DNA from: Stappia stellulata DSM 5886
Lineage (GTDB): Bacteria > Pseudomonadota > Alphaproteobacteria > Rhizobiales > Stappiaceae
Reading direction: 5' to 3'
Length of the DNA: 64,000 nucleotides
Assembly: GCF_000423705.1 (NCBI RefSeq)
Contig: NZ_KE384083.1
Location: 248,001 to 312,000, forward strand
Made by a program: the position numbers and the translations under genes. The notes under the pieces are model-generated. The model saw only the letters and a list, made by a program, of their open reading frames with translations. It made no database searches and was not told where the DNA came from. Of this stretch, positions 8,282 to 15,402 are shown piece after piece (positions within the stretch are counted from its first letter, which is position 1; every line of letters starts with the position of its first letter).

Positions 8282-9382
8282 ATGAAGTTCAGAACACTCC
8301 TTCTCGCCGGCGCTGCAAGCGCGATGATGACGTCGGGGGCCTTGGCCATCGATCTCACCGTTGTTTCCTGGGGCGGCGCCTACCAGGATTCGCAGAAGAA
8401 CGCCTACACCGACCCCTACATGAAGGAAAACCCGGATGTGAATTTCATCTGGGAATCCGCTTCGAACGAGGCCGTCGCCAAGCTGCGCGCCATGAACGAA
8501 GCCGGCAACCTGACCTGGGATCTCGTCGACGTCGTCGCGGCTGACGCCATCCGTCTGTGCGACGAAGGCCTCGCCGAGGAAATCGATCACGACGAAGTGC
8601 TGGCCGCGGCACCGGACGGCACGCCCGCGTCGGACGACTTCGGCGACCTGATCATCTCCGACTGCTACATCCCGCAGATCGTCTATTCGACGACCTTCGG
8701 CTACCGCACCGATGTCGACGCCTGGAACGGCCGCGAGCCGGACGACATCTGCGACGTGTTCGACCTGGAAAACTTCCCGGGCAAGCGCTCGCTCGAGAAG
8801 CGTCCGATCAACAACATGGAATGGGCCCTCCTGTGCGACGGCGTCGCCAAGGAAGATGTCTATGACGTGCTGGAGACCGACGAGGGCATCGACCGCGCAC
8901 TTGCCAAGCTCGGCACCATCAAGGACGACACGATCTGGTGGTCGGCCGGCGCCGAAACGCCGCAGCTGCTCGCCGACAGCGAAGTCGTGATCGGCTCGAC
9001 CTACAACGGCCGCCTGTTCTCGCTCATCGTGGAGCAGGACCAGCCGGTGAAAATGCTGTGGGACGCGCAGGTGTTCGACCTTGACGGCTGGATCGTTCCG
9101 GCCGGCCTGCCGGACGATCGCAAGGCAGCTGTGATGGAGTTCCTGAAGTACGCCACCGATACGCAGCGTCTGGCGGACCAGGCCAAGTACATCTCCTACG
9201 GTCCGGCCCGTGCGTCTTCGGCTCCGCTCGTCGGCAAGCATGCGGAACTCGGCATCGACATGGCCCCGCACATGCCGACCGATCCGGCGAACGCCACCAA
9301 CACCTTCCTGTACAATTACGAGTGGTGGGCGGACTATCGTGACGACCTGGACGCCAAGTTCCAGGCCTGGCTCACGCAGTAA
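8282..9382 (+). CDS. Periplasmic binding protein of the PotD/PotF family
   Basis: A 366-residue solute-binding protein with a clear signal peptide cleaved after about residue 22 (GALA). The mature start DLTVVSWGG is typical of polyamine-family binding proteins. An SBP_bac_8-type fold covers the rest. It delivers substrate to the two permeases encoded downstream. The family binds polyamines, but members next to amine-degradation genes bind other cations. With creatinase in the same gene run, creatine or a related compound is plausible. The gene lies about 100 bases after the ATPase gene and is followed by a string of hairpins, a usual arrangement that keeps binding-protein mRNA more abundant than the permease part. 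Confidence 0.87.
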   Translation: MKFRTLLLAGAASAMMTSGALAIDLTVVSWGGAYQDSQKNAYTDPYMKENPDVNFIWESASNEAVAKLRAMNEAGNLTWDLVDVVAADAIRLCDEGLAEEIDHDEVLAAAPDGTPASDDFGDLIISDCYIPQIVYSTTFGYRTDVDAWNGREPDDICDVFDLENFPGKRSLEKRPINNMEWALLCDGVAKEDVYDVLETDEGIDRALAKLGTIKDDTIWWSAGAETPQLLADSEVVIGSTYNGRLFSLIVEQDQPVKMLWDAQVFDLDGWIVPAGLPDDRKAAVMEFLKYATDTQRLADQAKYISYGPARASSAPLVGKHAELGIDMAPHMPTDPANATNTFLYNYEWWADYRDDLDAKFQAWLTQ

Positions 9383-9390
9383 GCCGCGCG

Positions 9391-9574
9391 CGGCGGCGCT
9401 TCCTGCGCCGCCGACGCCCGACATCGGCCCGCGCCGCCGGCGCGGGCCCCTCTCGCTCCCGACCGGCTTGCAACAGCGGCAACGGAGCGCAAGACGAACA
9501 ACAGGTCCGACCGCAACATGCCGCGCGCGAACCGCGCGTCACGTCAGGTCCGCCGGTCATAAAAAAATGACCGG
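9391..9574 (+). other. Series of hairpins between binding protein and permease genes
   Basis: Three strong stem-loops follow the binding-protein stop codon. The first has a 9-bp stem CGGCGGCGC with a 5-base loop (9391-9413). The second has a 10-bp stem GGCCCGCGCC with a 3-base loop (9426-9448). The third has an 8-bp stem CCGGTCAT around six A residues (9553-9574). None has a long T-run, so partial termination or 3'-end protection of the upstream message is more likely than full termination. Confidence 0.55.
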
Positions 9575-9628
9575 ACGCCGGCAAACCGAGGGACTGAACC
9601 AGAGACTTCTTCCGACGGGGCGGCACGC

Positions 9629-11317
9629 ATGACCATCCAGACTCACGCCGACGAGACGAACGGAACGCCGGAGGTTCTGACGACCGCGGACGGCAAGCCG
9701 CTCAAAACCAGTATCGCGCGCGCCTTGCGCCGCGAGAAGATGCGTGCGCTGCTGCTGATCGCACCGCTCCTGCTTTTCGTCATCATCACCTTCGTCGCCC
9801 CGATCGTCGACATGCTGTTCCGGTCGGTGGAAAACCAGATCGTGTCGACAACGCTCCCACGCACGGTGGTGGAGCTCGACAGCTGGGACGGCACCACCGG
9901 CGAAGCGCCCGGCGAAAACGTCTTCAACGCCCTCCATTTCGACATGACAGTCGCGGTGGAACGCAAGAACCACACGCAGCTCGGCACCCGTCTCAACTAC
10001 GAGGAAAGCGGTATTTCCTCCATGTTCCGCCGCACAGGCCGGCGTGTCGACGACTTCGGGGAAATCTACGCCGACCAGTTCATCGATCTGAATTCGGCCT
10101 GGGAGGCGCCCGCCACCTGGGTTTCGCTCATGGCGTCGCCCGACTGGATCGCCGAGCAGGCGGCCTGGGTCGCCGACAGAGACGCGGCGCGCGCGAACGG
10201 AACAGCGTTCGAACAGCCCGAGCCCGCGTTCGCGATCCGCGAAGGCGTTGCCGAAGCCCTGCCGCGCACCGCCGACATCTATCAGGCGTTCGCCGAGTTC
10301 ATTCAGACCGAGGATCAGGACAGTCCGACCGAGGAAGAACCGTGGAACGCGGTTTACACCGGCCTGCACGACGACCTTCTCGCGAACCCGAACGCCGCCT
10401 CCGCCTTTTCCGGCGAGACCGCCACGCTGCTGAGCCAGGCGGCGAATGCCGTGTCCGGGTTTGAAAAGATCAGTCTTCGGGAGGCCTTCATCGACGCCGA
10501 CGAAGACTGGGGCAATCCCTACTACTGGGGCGTCATTCAGACATTCTCGCCGTCCTACACCTCCGGATATTTCCTGGCCGCCGCCGATGCCGAGCTGACG
10601 CCCCAGGGCATTCAGATGAAGCCGGAGGACGAGCAGATCTATCTGTATCTGTTCTGGCGCACGCTGCTGCTGTCCGTGACCATCACCTTCAGCTGTCTGC
10701 TGCTGGGCTACCCGATCGCTTTCCTTCTGGCCGCCCTGCCCGCGCGCTCGGCGAACCTGTTGATGATCCTCGTGCTTCTGCCCTTCTGGACATCGCTGCT
10801 CGTGCGCACCTCGGCCTGGAAGGTGCTGCTTCAGCAGCAGGGCGTGATCAACGACTTCCTTGTCTGGACCGGGCTTGTCAGCGACGCGGGCCGGCTCGTG
10901 ATGATCAACAACCAGACCGGCACGATCATCGCGATGACCCACATCCTGCTGCCCTTCATGATCCTGCCGCTCTACTCGGTGATGAAGACGATCTCGCCGT
11001 CCTACGTGCGGGCCGCCAAGAGCCTCGGCGCGACCGACTGGACGGCCTTCTGGCGGGTGTATTTCCCGCAGACGGTGCCGGGCATCGGCGCGGGAGCCAT
11101 TCTCGTGTTCATTCTGGCCATCGGCTACTACATCACGCCGGAACTGGTCGGCGGCACCGACGGCATCTTCATCTCGAACCGCATCGCATATCACATCTCG
11201 ACCTCGCTGAACTGGGGTCTGGCGGCCGCGCTCGGCGTCATCCTGCTGCTTGCGGTGATGCTCCTCTTCTATGTCTACGACAAGATCGTCGGCATCGATA
11301 ACGTCAAGCTGGGCTAA
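9629..11317 (+). CDS. PotB-type ABC permease with large periplasmic insert
   Basis: An inner-membrane permease of 562 residues, against about 280-420 for most relatives. One hydrophobic segment lies at about 36-60. It is followed by a soluble stretch of about 280 residues (61-340) with no membrane segment. The standard permease core begins at about 341 with five more helices. The cytoplasmic EAA loop, which docks on the ATPase, is at about 455-483 (AKSLGATDWTAF). By topology the long insert would face the periplasm. The ATG at 9629 is the first good start; its upstream site is weak. It sits between the binding-protein gene and the second permease gene, with a 13-base gap to the latter. What the insert does is unknown; it might contact the binding protein or a cell-envelope partner. 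Confidence 0.85.
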   Translation: MTIQTHADETNGTPEVLTTADGKPLKTSIARALRREKMRALLLIAPLLLFVIITFVAPIVDMLFRSVENQIVSTTLPRTVVELDSWDGTTGEAPGENVFNALHFDMTVAVERKNHTQLGTRLNYEESGISSMFRRTGRRVDDFGEIYADQFIDLNSAWEAPATWVSLMASPDWIAEQAAWVADRDAARANGTAFEQPEPAFAIREGVAEALPRTADIYQAFAEFIQTEDQDSPTEEEPWNAVYTGLHDDLLANPNAASAFSGETATLLSQAANAVSGFEKISLREAFIDADEDWGNPYYWGVIQTFSPSYTSGYFLAAADAELTPQGIQMKPEDEQIYLYLFWRTLLLSVTITFSCLLLGYPIAFLLAALPARSANLLMILVLLPFWTSLLVRTSAWKVLLQQQGVINDFLVWTGLVSDAGRLVMINNQTGTIIAMTHILLPFMILPLYSVMKTISPSYVRAAKSLGATDWTAFWRVYFPQTVPGIGAGAILVFILAIGYYITPELVGGTDGIFISNRIAYHISTSLNWGLAAALGVILLLAVMLLFYVYDKIVGIDNVKLG

Positions 11318-11330
11318 GGAGAACACACAC

Positions 11331-12185
11331 ATGTCAGCCCTTCCCGCCTATGCATCCACCGGCCAGCGCGTCTGGCACTACAGCTTCCGCACGATCTGCG
11401 GCCTGATCTTCTTTTTCCTGATCTTTCCGATCCTGGTAATCCTGCCGCTCAGCTTCAACGCGCAAGACTTCTTCACCTTCACCCGCGAGATGCTCGCCTT
11501 CGATCCGGCTGGCTACTCGTTCAAGCACTACGAAGACTTCTTCACCAATCCCGACTGGCAGCAGGCAATGCGGAACTCCTTTGCCATCGCCCCCGTCGCC
11601 ACTATTCTTGCGACAGCCTTCGGGACGCTTGCGGCCATCGGCCTGTCGCAGGCGCATGTGCCCTATCGTTCGGTGATCATGGCCATCCTGATCTCGCCGA
11701 TGATCGTGCCGCTGATCATCTCGGCCGCGGGCATGTATTTCTTCTATTCGCGCATCGGCCTGCAGGGGACTTATGTCGGCGTGGTTCTGGCGCATGCCGC
11801 GCTCGGCACGCCTTTCGTGATCATCACCGTGACAGCCACGCTCGTCGGCTTCGACAGAAGCCTGGTGCGGGCGGCGGCAAGCCTCGGCGCCAACCCGGTC
11901 ACCACCTTCTTCAAGGTGCAGATGCCGCTGATCATTCCCGGCGTCGTCTCGGGCGCGCTGTTTGCCTTCATCACCTCCTTCGACGAGGTCGTGGTGGTGC
12001 TGTTCCTGGGCTCGGCCGGTCAGAAAACGCTGCCCTGGCAGATGTTCACCGGCCTGCGCGAACAAATTTCGCCCACCATCCTGGCGGTGGCATCGCTGAT
12101 GGTCGCGATCTCGATCGTGCTGCTGACGGTGCTCGAGTTCCTGCGCCGCCGCTCCGAGCGGTTGCGCGGCCTCTCGCCGTCCTGA
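11331..12185 (+). CDS. PotC-type ABC permease
   Basis: The second membrane subunit of the importer (284 residues, normal size). It has six predicted helices and an EAA loop at about residues 180-210 (AASLGANPVTTF). The ATG at 11331 has AAGGAG eleven bases upstream; upstream in-frame codons lie inside the previous gene. It would pair with the large PotB-type permease and the PotA-type ATPase. The gene is followed by about 200 bases rich in hairpins and then creatinase, so creatinase may be expressed at a different level from the transporter. Confidence 0.87.
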   Translation: MSALPAYASTGQRVWHYSFRTICGLIFFFLIFPILVILPLSFNAQDFFTFTREMLAFDPAGYSFKHYEDFFTNPDWQQAMRNSFAIAPVATILATAFGTLAAIGLSQAHVPYRSVIMAILISPMIVPLIISAAGMYFFYSRIGLQGTYVGVVLAHAALGTPFVIITVTATLVGFDRSLVRAAASLGANPVTTFFKVQMPLIIPGVVSGALFAFITSFDEVVVVLFLGSAGQKTLPWQMFTGLREQISPTILAVASLMVAISIVLLTVLEFLRRRSERLRGLSPS

Positions 12186-12228
12186 CGGCGACAACCACGG
12201 CGGGGCGCCCCGCCTTCCCGAAGGGGAA

Positions 12229-12348
12229 CCGGTGACGGCACGCCAGTCACCGGGCGGTCGCGAAAGAGCCTTCGGGCTTCCGTGACCCGGCGAAGCGCAC
12301 TGCTCCAGATCCTTGGCCTGGCGGGCCGGTTCCTCGCGGAACCGGCCC
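12229..12348 (+). terminator. Hairpin cluster after the transporter genes
   Basis: Two stem-loops: CCGGTGAC with GTCACCGG (12229-12236 and 12246-12253), and a perfect 11-bp stem GGGCCGGTTCC with GGAACCGGCCC around a TCGC tetraloop (12323-12348). The second is followed by a T-poor CGTCTTGCG, so termination is probably incomplete. It lies between the last permease gene and creatinase. Confidence 0.5.
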
Positions 12349-12394
12349 GTCTTGCGTTCAACCGCCGCTTTCGGCCCCCCTGAAAGGAACCGAC

Positions 12395-13606
12395 GTGTCC
12401 GACGACCTCATCCGCACCACCCGCTGGCACAATGGCGAGAAAGCCTGGTCGCCCTTTTCGGATGCCGAAATGACCCGCCGCAAGGTCGCCCTGCGGGCAA
12501 CGCTCGCCCGGCGCGACATCGACGCCGCGCTTTTCACCTCCCATCACAATATCTGCTACTACTCCGGCTTCCTCTACTGCCAGTTCGGCCGCCGCTACGG
12601 TTTGGTGATCGACCAGAGCGAGGCGACGACCATCTCCGCCGGGATCGACGGCGGGCAGCCGTGGCGTCGTTCGCACGGCGATGCGGTGACCTATACCGAC
12701 TGGCGCCGGGACAACTACTTCTTCGCCCTTCAGGGACTGACGAAGGGCGTGAAACGGCTCGGAATCGAGTTCGACCATGTTTCGCTGGAGCTGCGGGCGC
12801 TGCTCGCCGAGGCGCTGCCGGGCGTCGACCTGGTCGACATCGCCGGCGACGCGATGATCCAGCGCACGATCAAGTCGGCGGAAGAACACGCGCTCATCCG
12901 CGAAGGCGCGCGCATCTGCGACATCGGCGGGGCCGCCGTGGCCGAGGCGGTGGCGCCGGGCGTCGCGGAACACGAGGTCGCCATCGCCTCGACCAATGCG
13001 ATGATCCGCGAGATCGCCAATAGCTTTCCGCAGGTCGAGCTGATGGACACCTGGACCTGGTTCCAGTCCGGCATCAACACCGACGGCGCGCACAACCCGG
13101 TCACCAACCGGACCGTGAAGGCCGGGGACATCCTGTCGCTCAACTGCTTTCCGATGATCTTCGGTTATTACACCGCACTTGAGCGCACGCTGTTTTGCGA
13201 TCATGTGCCGGACGCACATCTGAAGCTTTGGGAAGTCAATTGCGAGGTGCACCGGCGCGGACTGGAGCTGATCCGTCCCGGCGCGCGCTGCCGCGACATC
13301 GCGGCCGAGCTCAACGAGATCTACCGCTCGCACGGGCTGCTCGGCTACCGCTCGTTCGGCTACGGGCATTCCTTCGGCGTGCTTTGCCACTACTACGGAC
13401 GCGAAGCGTCGGTGGAGCTGCGCGAGGACGTCGACACGGTGCTTGAGCCGGGCATGGTGGTCTCGATGGAGCCGATGATCATGATCCCGGAGGGCACGCC
13501 TGGCGCGGGCGGTTACCGCGAACACGACATCCTGATCGTCACGCAGGAGGCTGCGGAAAATATCACCGGCTTTCCCTATGGGCCGGCGCACAATGTGATC
13601 GGCTGA
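12395..13606 (+). CDS. Creatinase (creatine amidinohydrolase)
   Basis: Hydrolyses creatine to sarcosine and urea in the cytoplasm. It is a 403-residue M24 pita-bread-fold protein whose sequence follows Pseudomonas creatinase along its whole length. The catalytic residues H232, E262 and E358 of that enzyme fall here at H233 (in DGAHNPV), E263 (in ALERTLF) and E359 (in SMEPMIM), a constant offset of one. The long WTWFQSGINTDG and PGAGGYREHDILI stretches are also characteristic. It therefore is not a generic proline peptidase. The ATG follows GAAAGGAACC. It ends a transporter gene run and faces soxG. Its product sarcosine could be oxidised by the dehydrogenase at 2342-4903; the usual heterotetrameric sarcosine oxidase appears decayed next door. 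Confidence 0.93.
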   Translation: MSDDLIRTTRWHNGEKAWSPFSDAEMTRRKVALRATLARRDIDAALFTSHHNICYYSGFLYCQFGRRYGLVIDQSEATTISAGIDGGQPWRRSHGDAVTYTDWRRDNYFFALQGLTKGVKRLGIEFDHVSLELRALLAEALPGVDLVDIAGDAMIQRTIKSAEEHALIREGARICDIGGAAVAEAVAPGVAEHEVAIASTNAMIREIANSFPQVELMDTWTWFQSGINTDGAHNPVTNRTVKAGDILSLNCFPMIFGYYTALERTLFCDHVPDAHLKLWEVNCEVHRRGLELIRPGARCRDIAAELNEIYRSHGLLGYRSFGYGHSFGVLCHYYGREASVELREDVDTVLEPGMVVSMEPMIMIPEGTPGAGGYREHDILIVTQEAAENITGFPYGPAHNVIG

Positions 13607-13620
13607 TTTTGCCTGCCGGC

Positions 13621-13662
13621 CGATCAATATCGCCAAATTCGCGATCAATATCGGTAAAATCC
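13621..13662. repeat. Two 21-base direct repeat units
   Basis: CGATCAATATCG occurs at 13621-13632 and again at 13642-13653, followed in each unit by a similar AAA-containing tail, giving two imperfect 21-base units. They lie downstream of creatinase and before a convergent terminator. They may be an operator-like or chance repeat; no function is assigned. Confidence 0.4.
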
Positions 13663-13702
13663 GGACCGAGTTGGCACTCGACTTCGACAAAATCGGCAAA
13701 AT

Positions 13703-13727
13703 CGCAGGCGGTACGGCACCGCCTGCG
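13703..13727 (-). terminator. Terminator between convergent genes
   Basis: Perfect 10-bp stem CGCAGGCGGT/ACCGCCTGCG around a 5-base loop. Read on the minus strand it is followed by ATTTTGCCGATTTTG, so it should end the soxG transcript. It can also serve the creatinase transcript coming from the other side. Confidence 0.7.
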
Positions 13728-13735
13728 AGGCCGCG

Positions 13736-14371
13736 TCAGGACGACGGTGCCGGAACCGCCCGGTCGACCGGATCGCCCACTCGGTAGCCGAATTCGCTCG
13801 CGGCATCGCGCAACCAGTCGAGAAAACTGTCGGCAAGGCTGGTGGAGACCAAAAGGTCGAAGCTGTCGTCGCTGCGGCGCAGGATGATGACTGGCACCTG
13901 ATCGATCACGGCCTGTGCCAGCGATCCCGGCGGAAACGCCTTGGGGTCGAAATCGATCGCGACTTCCTTGTTGAGCGTCGCGATCGCGGCCGGGCCCGAC
14001 AGGCGGACGCCACGCCGGGCCGATCCGAGGTCCACGACGGCGGCGTCGTTGGTGTCGAGCGCCTCGTCAAGCCGCGTCGCGTCGCTCTCGTCGTCGGCCA
14101 GCCACAGGAACCGTCCGAAGGCCAGCCAGCCGAGCAGCGCCGCCTCCCCTTGCGAGAAACGACCCGGCCGCCCCGGCGGATCCGCCTGGCACAGCGTCGC
14201 CAGTATCTCCGTGACGGCCTCCAGGCGGTTCGGCCAGGCGCCGATTTCCAGCACCGCGCCGAGCTTCAGTTCGCTCAGTGTCAACGCCGGGTCTCCGGCG
14301 CCAACGGTTTCTCCGGGCGTCAGTTCGGCGCTTGAAGGTTTAACGTGAAGCTCGGGCGGAGCATCGGACAT
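13736..14371 (-). CDS. soxG: Sarcosine oxidase gamma subunit-like protein (SoxG)
   Basis: Resembles the small gamma subunit of heterotetrameric sarcosine oxidase (211 residues). The conserved part is in the second half: VVDLGSARRGVRLSGP, then a D-P-x-A-F-P-P-G segment near 150, and a C-terminal SFLDWLRDAASEFGY. In intact bacteria soxB, soxD, soxA and soxG lie in one operon. Here only a shortened soxA-like frame precedes it and no soxB or soxD is present, so this subunit has no visible partner. The ATG at 14371 has GGGAG about nine bases upstream; a frame extension to 14503 lacks a good site. The N-terminal 60 residues are poorly recognisable. It may be a leftover of a lost operon, or serve a sarcosine oxidase encoded elsewhere. 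Confidence 0.65.
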   Translation of the reverse strand: MSDAPPELHVKPSSAELTPGETVGAGDPALTLSELKLGAVLEIGAWPNRLEAVTEILATLCQADPPGRPGRFSQGEAALLGWLAFGRFLWLADDESDATRLDEALDTNDAAVVDLGSARRGVRLSGPAAIATLNKEVAIDFDPKAFPPGSLAQAVIDQVPVIILRRSDDSFDLLVSTSLADSFLDWLRDAASEFGYRVGDPVDRAVPAPSS

Positions 14372-14569
14372 GCAGGCGGCTCCCGTCGGGGTGATGAATA
14401 GGAATCGGCGATCGTGACCGGCCCTCTCTTCCGCCTGCACCGGACAGGCGTCGAGGGTCATGCCGGCGCACACGCCGGATAGTCGGCCAAATGCAACAGA
14501 CACGCATCTGGCATCGGGAAACGGTCGATGACCGTTCCAGATCCAGACTCGCCCGTCGAGACGTTCCGG

Positions 14570-15268
14570 TCAAGGGGCTCGCCGTCGCATCGGCCGCACG
14601 AAACGTCGCATGCGCGGGACCAGCAGCGCATCGCAGGCGGGGCGCATGACATTGGGGCCAAGTTGCCCGGACGTCGCATCGAAACCGCGAATGTCGACCC
14701 CCTTGAGCCGGGTGCGCCCCCGTGTCGCAGCGACGACCGCCCCCGCCTCCAGGCGGATACCGCGCTCAGCCAGAGCGGCGACCAGACGGCGATCCGGGTG
14801 AACACGCGTATCGACCACCGCCTTCACGAAGACACCGGCATCGTGGAGGCTCAAGGCGGCCCGCAGACCGTCGTCCTCTTCGCAAGAGACGATGACGTTT
14901 TGTCCCGGCGCAACGCCATGGTCCTGCACCAGTGCAAGTCCCTCGCACAGACGCATGACGCCGGGCGGATTGCCCCGCTCGAAGTCAGGCGGCTTCCTGC
15001 GCAACGCGCGCAGGGCCCTTGTCAGCAAAGTCCCTTCATCCGTCACCGAGACCGCCTGGAGGCCATCGAGGAGCGCGATCTGCGACGGCGCGGCTTCCTC
15101 GCCGTTTTTCAGCGCCACGCGCGACGCCGGCGCATGACCGTTCGCCATGAGCGCGGAGGCGAGCGTGTCGCCGGCAACCCCTTCGAACGGCCGTCCGTCG
15201 AGGGAGAAGCCGAGCCTCCGCTCCCGCGCAATCAGCGCCCCGCCCCGCTCCAGCCGATAGCCGCTCAT
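14570..15268 (-). pseudogene. Internally deleted sarcosine oxidase alpha (soxA) remnant
   Basis: A 232-codon frame against roughly 1000 residues for SoxA. It begins like SoxA (MSGYRLERGG, then a ferredoxin-like FSLDGRPFEGVAGDTLASAL). After a short unrelated-looking stretch it jumps to a segment like the dinucleotide-domain part of SoxA (about residues 130-200: NVIVSCEEDDGLRAALSLHD, then AVVDTR and AALAERGIRLEAG). The FAD-binding GxGxxG, the folate-binding T-domain and the rest are missing. It lies directly upstream of soxG in the normal order. I read it as a decayed gene with large internal and C-terminal deletions. A small independently functional protein cannot be excluded, since the frame is still open. 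Confidence 0.55.
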
Positions 15269-15344
15269 GGATGTCCTTCGGTTGTGCCGCCCCAACCGCT
15301 CCCATACGACACTTCGGCCGCCCGCGCGACCGCGTTCGGACCCT

Positions 15345-15374
15345 AAAAAACCGCGCCGGATCGCTCCGGCGCGG
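15345..15374 (-). terminator. Rho-independent terminator of the iorAB-type genes
   Basis: Perfect 10-bp stem CCGCGCCGGA/TCCGGCGCGG with a TCGC loop (15351-15374). On the minus strand it is followed directly by six T residues (the A-run at 15345-15350). It lies 30 bases past the stop codon of the molybdoenzyme gene, so the soxA remnant beyond it is a separate unit. Confidence 0.85.
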
Positions 15375-15402
15375 TCTGTGCTTTCGGTAGAACGTAGCCC
15401 GG

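Noticed and set aside
12395-13606. Generic Xaa-Pro aminopeptidase
   Set aside because: The full-length pattern and the positions H233, E263 and E359 match creatinase with a constant one-residue offset.
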